Positions 32,101 through 40,400 of a stretch of 42,403 nucleotides of DNA are shown piece by piece. This DNA is from a bacterium (lineage in GTDB: Bacteria; Bacillota; Bacilli; Lactobacillales; Streptococcaceae). The position numbers and the translations under genes were made by a program. Numbering within the stretch: position 1 is the first letter of the stretch; each line of letters begins with the position of its first letter. The notes below the pieces were generated by a model. That model did not search any database. It was not told the DNA's origin and saw nothing but the letters and a program-made list of their open reading frames with translations. The stretch covers positions 1-42,403 of the forward strand of contig CAJNBS010000014.1 in assembly GCA_905221065.1 (NCBI GenBank), in the 5' to 3' direction.

Positions 32101-33929
32101 ATGCGGTCGATGCAAGTAGCGGTGCCCTCACTCCAACAGAGAAAAAGGAAGTTTTCAAGAAAGATGGTGCTAAATCAAAAGTCGTAACCAAAATAATTCC
32201 GGTAACAACACGATATGAAGCAGATAAAACCAAAGATGTTGGAACTAACACGGTTACTAATAATGGATCTGAAGGTAAGATAGTAACAACAACACCAAAA
32301 CTTATTAATGAAACTAACGGTACAGTAACTGATGGAACACCAGTTGTTAGTAGAACAGAAATGGTGCCAAAAGTCGTTAAAGTTGGTGCGAAAACTAAGG
32401 TTGAACAATCTAAAGATTCTGAAGGTCGCGATGTGATTGATACCACTACCTATGAAGTTGATCCAAAAACAGGTAAGGTGACTCCCACAACAGTTCGAAC
32501 TTATGGAACAAGTAAAGAACCAACGACAGAGACAAGACTTGTACCGTCACCAGTAGTTTATAAAAAAGACGATAGTCGTGACAAAGGTTCAGATCCAGTT
32601 AGAGAAGAAGGAACTTCTGGAGAAGAAACCATGACTACAACGTATGAAGTAGATCCGAACACTGGTAAGATAACGCCTGTAGTTGGCCAACCGGTCCGTA
32701 CGAAAGAACCAACTAATACTATTGTCAAAGTTCCAGCGAAGGATAAAGTAGTAGAAACCCCGATTGAACCAGAATTAGAATACGTTAAAGATGTTGAAAA
32801 AGACTTCGGTACACCAGCTCAGCGTACTGAGGGTGAAAAAGGTAAAACAGTTACTACAACCACTTACGATGTAGATCCAAAGGACGGTCATATTACAGAA
32901 CACGTTGGTAATCCAGTCGTCACTCCAGCAGGTAAGACAATCGTTAAAGTTGGTGCGAAAACTAAGGTTGAACAATCTAAAGATTCTGAAGGTCGCGATG
33001 TGATTGATACCACTACCTATGAAGTTAATCCAAAAACAGGTAAGGTAACTTCGACAACCGTGCGAACTTATGGAACAACGAAAGAACCAAAAGTAGAGTT
33101 AGAACAAGATCCTAAGACAGGTGATGTTACAGTGACACCGAAGAAACCAGATGGGTCAACATATCCACCAGGAACTAAGGTAGAAATCCCAGGTAAAGAT
33201 GGTCCAATCACAGTCACAATCGGTGAAGACGGTAAAGGTAAAGTACCAAACAGTGAATTACCAGAAGGTAAAGTTTCAGGTACAGGTAAGATTACTGAAC
33301 CAGATAAACCAGCTGTGGAAGTTCCAGTCGAAAATCCACCTAAGGTAACAATTTTTGAAAACGGTGTATTACCGGCTTCAATTGAATTTCCAGAGCTAAT
33401 GATTGAGGTTCGCTGGATTGATGAATATGGAAATGTATTGAAACCATCCCTTAAGACAGGTAGTGAAAAGGATGCTGAACATGGATCAATTCCAGGATAT
33501 GCATTTGTACGAACTGTGATTGATGACAATGAACCAGTCATTACCCACATTTTCAGCAAAGTAAGTGGAACTACAAATACAACTCCAGCAACACCTGATA
33601 CTAATGGAAATTCAGGTCACGATACACCTGAGCTAACAACTCCAATTCCAGTTGCGCCAGTAACACCTGATACTAATGGAAATTCTGGTCACGATACACC
33701 TACACCAACAATTCCAGCTCCAGTTCCAACTCCAATTCCAGATGCAGTTACTCCGAATACAAATCATGAAGAGACTAGAGATACTATTGATAATAGAGCT
33801 AAAGTAAATGATTCTCAAAATGTATTGCCGAATACAGGAACAGAATCAAATGCGACTCTTGCCTCTCTAGGAATTCTTGGCATGTTAAGTGGTCTCGGAC
33901 TTGCTCTTGGAAAGAAAAAAGAAGACTAA
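29118..33929 (+). CDS. Wall-anchored lipase-like protein with G5-like repeats
   Basis: A complete 1603-residue surface protein. A YSIRK-type signal peptide (RFSIRKFSVGVASVLIG; cleavage near residue 38) leads to an unstructured segment. A calcium-loop motif DTDGDGIID (194-202) follows, of the thrombospondin-3/EF-like type. Then comes an alpha/beta-hydrolase of the class-3 lipase/Mbeg1 type: FRGTSD, the nucleophile elbow GHSLGG with S358, FNAPKV, candidate Asp 441/443 and His 467. From residue 563 there are 116-residue G5-like repeats: four close copies, then divergent ones. A MucBP-like domain (RWIDEYGN...HGSIPGYAFVRTV) follows, then Pro/Thr linkers, LPNTG at 33825-33839, a hydrophobic helix and KKKED. 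It would display a possible lipase or esterase on a stalk. The substrate is unknown. Confidence 0.92.
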   Translation: MKDIFNKRQRFSIRKFSVGVASVLIGIALFTPSQGVLAFTENSLPSVEKREAVQPIPDNQNNPSSELDTRDVPIGSTRTTEPVRSGDKENNSLTTRDFVAGEDRSSTTPAVRAASVSSSDVKKYELTDEYAKQIKAGIIASESNKIDSLLVNGPTLTPEGFTDNDYLKDKDEVYIYEKNGKKYVGYNSHPMLEDTDGDGIIDSKEKPDEKLKWNVSERDMIMFMELSYRDDNYIDRVLNHKKPLTESELYKKNGDSKPRYEYMMMNKELGPYWERKKSYHTSSGLDAVLYETKSDFLYLPNGTAQVLAFRGTSDAKDIKADITLGTGGNPQQGIDAENIMRELAKDKSITNLYLTGHSLGGYLVQRAMVEAYQLAYSDSRVMSPKEQLAYRNFYNNVLKKGTTFNAPKVVTSLVSGREFWQKGLDSKKIAKSGKLTHYIVDNDSTIRKGVSNDSDVVINVGPTSGGHSSRSYFEADMINRRSEFISGKRISLDGTGYQDNKITTVKSVEKVGETAVYSKRGDDIIKSTTVSMKDPDTGQITKNTLDEVFKKDGAKSTVVVTPLEPSIRYEKDAMRAKGGKNVMTAGTQGTSTVTTTYTVNPTDGSLIPHEGQPVIKPSTPTVVKVPAKDEVEYLKEGDNVVKKTTSYAVNASTGALTPTEKKEVFKKDGAKAKVVVTSIEPSVRYEKDATRAKGGKNVITAGTQGTSTVTTTYTVNPTDGSLISHEGKPVIKPSTPTVVKVPAKDEVEYLKEGDNVVKKTTTYAVNASTGALTPTEKKEIFKQNGAKSKVVVTPIEPSVRYEKDSTKTKGEAKITVAGTPGTRTVTTTYTVNPTDGSLVPREEPAVVVPSKPTVVKVPAKNEVEYLKEGDNVVKKTTTYEVNESTGNLIPTVIQDIISPNGVKSTVVVTVIEPSVRYEKDSTRAKGESNVTTVGTQGTSTVTTIYTVNSTDGRLIPHEGEPVIKPSTPTVIRVPAKDEVEYLKEGDNVVKKTTTYAVDASSGALTPTEKKEVFKKDGAKSKVVTKIIPVTTRYEADKTKDVGTNTVTNNGSEGKIVTTTPKLINETNGTVTDGTPVVSRTEMVPKVVKVGAKTKVEQSKDSEGRDVIDTTTYEVDPKTGKVTPTTVRTYGTSKEPTTETRLVPSPVVYKKDDSRDKGSDPVREEGTSGEETMTTTYEVDPNTGKITPVVGQPVRTKEPTNTIVKVPAKDKVVETPIEPELEYVKDVEKDFGTPAQRTEGEKGKTVTTTTYDVDPKDGHITEHVGNPVVTPAGKTIVKVGAKTKVEQSKDSEGRDVIDTTTYEVNPKTGKVTSTTVRTYGTTKEPKVELEQDPKTGDVTVTPKKPDGSTYPPGTKVEIPGKDGPITVTIGEDGKGKVPNSELPEGKVSGTGKITEPDKPAVEVPVENPPKVTIFENGVLPASIEFPELMIEVRWIDEYGNVLKPSLKTGSEKDAEHGSIPGYAFVRTVIDDNEPVITHIFSKVSGTTNTTPATPDTNGNSGHDTPELTTPIPVAPVTPDTNGNSGHDTPTPTIPAPVPTPIPDAVTPNTNHEETRDTIDNRAKVNDSQNVLPNTGTESNATLASLGILGMLSGLGLALGKKKED
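30807..32198 (+). repeat. Four tandem 348-bp repeats (G5-like)
   Basis: Units begin with the EPSxRYEKD codons at 30807, 31155, 31503 and 31851, exactly 348 bp apart. A divergent unit begins in register at 32199 and more follow. Units are closely similar at the DNA level, with mosaic differences among them (for example KGGKNV against KGEAKI), suggesting recombination between copies. Confidence 0.9.
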
Positions 33930-33985
33930 AAGTGTAGTCAAAATATGAACTGTTTATTGTTAAGTGGAGAATGAATAGAAAATAA

Positions 33986-34036
33986 CAACGGCCTTGTTCC
34001 TCATTTTAAGAGGTGCAAGGCTGTTCTTGTATTTTT
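33986..34036 (+). terminator. Terminator of the lipase-like adhesin
   Basis: AACGGCCTTG pairs with CAAGGCTGTT, with an inner CCTC/GAGG stem, followed by CTTGTATTTTT. Confidence 0.8.
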
Positions 34037-34229
34037 GAAAAGTAGATGCTAATATCTGTACCATAATGAATTGAAACTAGAATAGTACATTTTGGCTGTT
34101 AAAACATTTCTAGAAATTAATTTGATTTTAAATCTAGAGAGTTAGTTTTACCCAAAAATACAACATAATAACATTTTGTTTATAATTAAAAATTTCATCC
34201 CTCATTTTATATAATAAATAGGTTTTGGC

Positions 34230-34258
34230 TTGTTTAAATATATTAAAAATGGTATAAT
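34230..34258 (+). promoter_or_regulatory. Promoter of the giant adhesin
   Basis: TTGTTT, 17-bp spacer, TATAAT preceded by TGG (extended -10). The predicted start is near 34265, inside the first unit or so of the 9-bp repeat array. Confidence 0.7.
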
Positions 34259-34260
34259 TG

Positions 34261-34350
34261 AGCTGTGATAGCTGTGATAGCTGTGATAGCTGTGATAGCT
34301 GTGATAGCTGTGATAGCTGTGATAGCTGTGATAGCTGTGATAGCTGTGAT
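34261..34350 (+). repeat. Ten perfect 9-bp tandem repeats (AGCTGTGAT) at the transcription start
   Basis: Exactly ten uninterrupted copies of AGCTGTGAT begin 2 bases after the -10 box of the giant adhesin and occupy the first half of its leader. Perfect short repeats of this kind are prone to slipped-strand change in copy number. Confidence 0.97.
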
Positions 34351-34460
34351 GTTATTTGCTAATAGCGATCATCATAGTAATTTTTATAGCTTAACTCTTT
34401 TTAAGGGGTTGAAGTTATAAAGATTGCTTTTTCTATATTATATTGCCCTTAGGAGGACAA

Positions 34461-37400
34461 ATGGAACACAAATCGAATGCATACAAAGTAAATAGACAAC
34501 AACGTGAAAAAGTCTTGCGCTTTTCTATTCGTAAGTATAGTTTCGGTGCGGCTTCAGTTGCTGTTGCAGCACTGATGTTTTTGGGTGCGCGCGTTGTTAG
34601 TGCGGATAGTGTAAGCGGAACCACTGCACAATCTACTGCGAGTGTAGTGGATCCCAAAGAAAAGGATAAGTCGCCTGTAGATACTAAAGAAATTGCAGAA
34701 AACAAAGTAGAAGTAGCTAATAATTCTTTAGAAAATAAAGAAGGTGCAATTACTGAAAATAGCACGATTACAGTTGATAAAACCCAATTAAGAAAAGTAG
34801 TTGAAGAATTAAATGCTCTTCTTTCAACTAAATTAAACCTTGCAGACTCAGTAGTCTCACCTGTTAAAGACAGACTTCAAAAAGGGAAAGAAGCTCTAGA
34901 AAGTTCTGAGCTAGCTCAAAAAGATATTGATGAGCTGGTAGAACTCTTGTCTAAAGATGTGACAGTCGTATCAGCTGCTAAGGAATCAACTGAGGTTCAA
35001 GTAGATAAAACTGAGAATCAGGGTGCCATCGTAGCGAGCGCATCTTCTTCTGAAGTAAGAGCAAGCGAAGAGAGTCAAACTGTATCAGCTAAAAAAGATG
35101 CCTTGAAAGTATCTGTAGATCAATTGCAGGCAGCAGTCTTGGAATTGCCTGAGCATGAGACTAGCAAAGAAGTTCTTGAAAAAGCCAATGAACTATTGGG
35201 ATTGGCTCAAGGAGTTCTTGAAAACACAACAGTTTCTCTGAACGAAGTTGAAGAAATGAACAAACTTGTGAAGAGAATGTTTAACTCTGTTAAAATTGCT
35301 ACCATGCGTTTAAGCTCAGGTTCTCATGATCCACGTAATGGTCAAAGTATGGGTCAAGGTTCTGGTTTAAGATCAGCAGCCATTGATAAGACGACTAAAC
35401 AAGGGAGTCTTGGGATTGTTGTAGCGGATTCTGGATTTATCACAGGATATGCGACACCATCTTCAACAATTGAGATTAAGAAAAATGGTCAAAAGATACT
35501 TACGTCTAAACTTGATGATACTGGATCTTTTAAATTAAACGCACCTGGTATTAAAGTTGGAGATAGAGTTGAATTAGTAGTTAATGGTCAAAGTGTATAC
35601 AATACTACAGTAAGTCCAGTAGACACTGTGTCATTCAATGATAGTTTAGCTGGTATTGCTCAAGTCGATGGATATACTGCGACAGAAGCTGATGTTGAAA
35701 TATCGATTGGTGGGAGAAAATACACAACTAGATCTCAATCAAATGGATATTTTACAGTTAATGTTGATAAGAACTTAATGGTGAAAGATGCTACTATTAC
35801 AGCAGTAGTCAAAAAGAACGGAAAAGAAGTAGGACGTGGAACAAGTAACGTTCGTGAAACAAAAGTAACAGACTTCGGGGTTGGTTGGAATAAAAACCCA
35901 ATGATCAACTATTCAGAGCGTGATGTATATTCACCAGATACCAAGCAATATGCTTTCGTAAGTGTAGGGACTGCCGATAAAGCCTATGACAATATTCGTG
36001 TGTATCGTGAAGAGCGTATTGAAAAAGATGGTAATAAATATTATTACTGGATGTTAGATTCAGGTCCAGCGGCAAATGCTCAGGCAGGATTATCTAAGAA
36101 AATTTCACTTACGATTCCTCGTACTGTAGGAGATCCGTATGACTTTACTTATACAAAATATCAAAATGGTACTCAGACATCTCATAAGGAATATGCCAAC
36201 GCAACGGCTTGGGAACATGAAAACTCTAATTATCGTGCTTATGTTAAAAATGGAGAACGTCGTTCAGGAGCTTCTTATACGGAGAATTTAGGTTCTTGGA
36301 TGGACTATGCTCATCCAGATAACACTTGGTGGAGAAATATTTATCGTGACTCTAGAAAAGATGGTACCGATCGTAATAAAGATGCGGCTTCTCGTGTAAA
36401 AGATATGTATGGTATTACAACGGGCGGTTTGATTTACAACCTTGGTAGAGGTGTTATTGAAGACAAAATGAACGTAGTTGCTGGTCAACGTACGATTATC
36501 ACTTTCAAAACAAAAATTCTTGAAGGTGATGAGCTAGATCAAAGTATTATGTCGGATTGGGGTAATAAAAATAAAAATAATCCGATGCTTGCTGATATTA
36601 AAAAACGTTTAGCAAACGATCCATACTTAGCATATGGAGGATATACAGACCTTGGTTATGTTCGATATAGAGAGGGTCAAAATGCCATTATCGGTACATT
36701 GCCACTGAAACCAGAAGAAGCAGAAAGATATAATCTTAAACCAAAAGCTAAGGAGCAAAGTACTAAAGTAGGGGTTATTCCAGATGCTTACAACAGTATT
36801 GCAAATCCAAACGAATTACCTGCCGGTACAACGTATCGTTGGTTTAAAGATCCAGATGTATCAAGACCTACAGCACCAAATGCACCTGTGTATGGTAAAG
36901 TAGAAGTCATTATTCCAGAACGTGGAACCTTTATTGTAGATGCACCCGTGCATGTTGTAGATGATAAGGCTGCAACACCAATTGCAACTGCTAAAGATAA
37001 TGGGGATGTAACTGCAAAACCACAAGATTCAACAAAAGTAGACAAAATCAAAGTAAGCTTTACAGGGGAAGATAATAAACCTAAAACAGCTGAGGGAACT
37101 AAAGGAACAAACGGCAAATGGACTGTAAATAATCCAGATGTTCGAATTGATGCCAATACTGGGGAAATTACAATTCCAGCTAATAAAGTTAAAGATTTAA
37201 CAGAAGTAACAGCAGTTACGAAGAATGGAAATGGTGCTGATTCAGATCCAGCAAGAGCAACTGCAAAAGATGTTCAAAAACCACAAGCTACTTTAAATGG
37301 TGTTACTTTAACAGAGACAGCCAATACACCAATCTTTACAGTCTATCGTGGTGCTGAATTTAACCCAGAGCTTAAAGTATGGGATAACTCAGGTACCATC

Positions 37401-40400
37401 TCAAAAGTAACAGTTGGAAATCTTCCTGGCGGAGTAAGTGCTTCTAACTTTACAGCTCAAACAGGTAAAGATGGAAGTTCAGAAGATAAGAAGTATAAAA
37501 CTCGTTTATCTTCAGGTAGAGTATTAGATACTCAAACATTAGGAGAACATACCGCTACACTTCACGTAGAAGGAAGCAGTGCTACTGATAGTCGTGATTT
37601 GAAATTCAAGTACCGTGTTGTGGATATTACAACAAAAAATCTTGAAAATGGTGTCGCAAAAGTACCAGTAGGTTCAACATTAAATGTACCAAATAGCCGT
37701 ACAAACGTGGATGCTCATAATTATCTTAAAGTGGTGGATAGCCAAGATCAAAGCGATCGTGGAAACAGTCACTTACCTCAAGGTATGACTTGGACATGGA
37801 AAGCTGGAGACAACTTAGATCCGGGTACTACATTAGACAACTCAGGGAAATATACTCGAAATGCTACAGCGCAATTCCCAAGTTCTGTAACAGATAACAA
37901 TAGCACAACTAGAACAACATTTGCACCGACAGAAATCAAGCGTCCAGTAGTTCTTGCGGTAACGCCGACAGCGCCTAGCGTAGTAGCCAATGAAAATGGT
38001 AGTGTAACAGTTACCCCACCAACACGTCCTAATGGTACTACACCGCAAGATATTGATACAATCACACTTACTTATACACCAACAGGTAAGACTACACCAG
38101 AAACTGTAACAGTTGCAAAATCAGGAAATAACTGGACAGTCAATGGTAAGACAACCGATAAAGTATCAGTAACTCCAGCAGGTGTTGTAACAATTTCTGA
38201 TCTTGAAGTTGCGGATGGTAAAGAAGTAACTGCAAAAGTTTCTAAGACAATTGGTAATAATGTAGTTCTTGAAAGTCCAGTAGCTAAACAAAATGCAAAA
38301 GATGCTCAAAAACCAACATTAACGATTACACCATCAAACCAAACAGTTGTTGAAGGTGAAAAAGTAGAGTTTACAGTAACAGCAACAGATAATACTTCTG
38401 TTACATTGGATGCTAAAGACTTCTTAAATAAATACTTTGGTCGAATGAATGCAGGTAAAGCAACTTCTACGCCAGTAAAAACAACTGAAACAGAAAAAGT
38501 TGTTCGTATTTCAATTACAACTTCAGCTGAAGATATCGGTAAACAAAATACGATTACATTCAATGCTGCGGATAATGATGGAAATAACGCAGATCCAGTG
38601 AACTTTAACTTTACGGTAACAGCGCGTGATACAGTTGGACCAACAATTACAGCAAACGGAGCAACGGTAACGAAAAATGAACCAATTGCTCCAATTTCAG
38701 TAACAGCTGTGGATAACCCAGGCGGAGTAGGATTACGTGATAAGAATCCAATCGAAGTAACTGGATTACCAACAGGATTAACGTATGCGAATAATAGAAT
38801 CACTGGAACGCCAACAGCAGGAAAAGGGGATTACCCTGTAACGATTACAGCGCATGATAAGAACGGTAACTCAACTACAACGAACATTACGATTAAAGTT
38901 CAAGAACAAGCGGATAAATACAACCCAACAGGAGCAAGGTTAACTGTAAATCAAAATCATGTAATTACAGATAATGAAGTAACAGCAAAAGTGACGAATT
39001 TTGGACCAGGAAAATTAACTGTACAAAGTAAACCAACTTCAACAGCAACAGCCGGTTCAGCAGGAAATGCAGTTGTTAAAGTGACTTACCCAGACGGTTC
39101 ACATGACACTGTAACTGTTCCAGTAACTGTAAGTGACGTAACAGGCCCAACAATTACAGCAGAAGAAACAACGGTAACGAAAAATGAAGAAATCACACCA
39201 ATTCCAATTACAGCTGAAGATAACGCAGGCGGAGTTGGAATGCGTGAAACAAATCCGATTACGGTAAGTAATTTACCTTCAGGATTAACGTATTCAAATG
39301 GAAAAATTACAGGTACAACTTCAGCAAGAAAAGGTTTCTATACATTAACAATTACAGCGTATGACAAGAACAATACGCCTTCAACGAAAAGAGTTAGAAT
39401 TAATGTCCAAGAACAAGCTGACAAGTACGCTCCAACAGCAACAGAATTAACAGTCAACCAAAACGAAGACATTACAATTGAAAAATTAACTCCTAAAGTA
39501 AACAATCCTGGAGGAGGAACACTTTCACTTGTAAGCAAACCATCAACAGCAACAGCAGGTTCAGCAGGAAATGCAGTTGTTAAAGTAACTTACTCAGATG
39601 GCTCACATGACTTAGTGAATGTTCCAATTAAGGTAAAAGACGTAACAGGGCCAACAATTACAGCTGATAATGCTACAGTTACAAATCGTGAAGATATCAC
39701 GCCAATTTCTGTAACGGCTAAAGATAATACAGGCGGAGTTGGAATGCGTGATACGAATCCAATCGTGGTAACAGGCTTACCATCAGGATTAACGTATGCG
39801 AATGGACAAATTACTGGTAAACCAACTGGAACAGCAGGTGAAAGTACAGTAACAATTACGGCATATGATAAAAACGATAATCCGACAACAACTACGATTA
39901 AGATTACCGTACAAAGTCAAGCGGATGCTCATAATCCAAGAGGAGAAAGATTAACCGTTGATCAAAATCATGTGATTGAAGATTCAGAAGTTATCGCTAA
40001 GGTGAAAGATTACGCACCAGCAACTCAATTGACAGTTAAGAGCAAACCAACAACTGAAACTGTTGGAGATGCAACGGATGCAGTAGTAACCGTAACGTAT
40101 CCAGATGGATCAAGTGAAGATGTATTAGTGCCAGTAACTGTACGTGACGTGTCAGTACCAGATACAACAGGACCAACAATTACAGCTGATGGTTCAACAG
40201 TAACGAAAAATGAACCAATTAAACCAATTTTAGTAACAGCTGAAGATAACCCAGGTGGGGTTGGTTTACGTGATGATAATCCAATCGTAGTAGATGGATT
40301 ACCAAATGGTTTAACTTTCAAAGATGGAAAAATCACAGGAACACCAACAGCTCCAGCAGGTGATTACCCTGTAACAATTACAGCATTTGATAAAAAAGGA

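Larger units (their letters stand above)
33930..34460 (+). other. Gene-free stretch: terminator, AT-rich spacer, promoter and leader of the giant adhesin
   Basis: After the terminator (33986-34036) there are about 190 AT-rich bases in which I see no gene or mobile-element end that I can support. Promoter, 9-bp repeat array and ribosome site follow. In the leader, TAAGGG (34402-34407) can pair with CCCTTA (34446-34451), which abuts the AGGAGG site. Confidence 0.5.

Noticed and set aside
34037..34229. Possible insertion-sequence remnant in the AT-rich spacer
   Set aside because: Short TCTAGA-containing inverted stretches are present, but no transposase remnant, clear terminal repeats or target duplication could be read.
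34261..34350. Tandem array as a CRISPR or origin iteron set
   Set aside because: Nine-base units without spacers, no DnaA boxes or replication gene nearby; position at the promoter fits a contingency repeat better.
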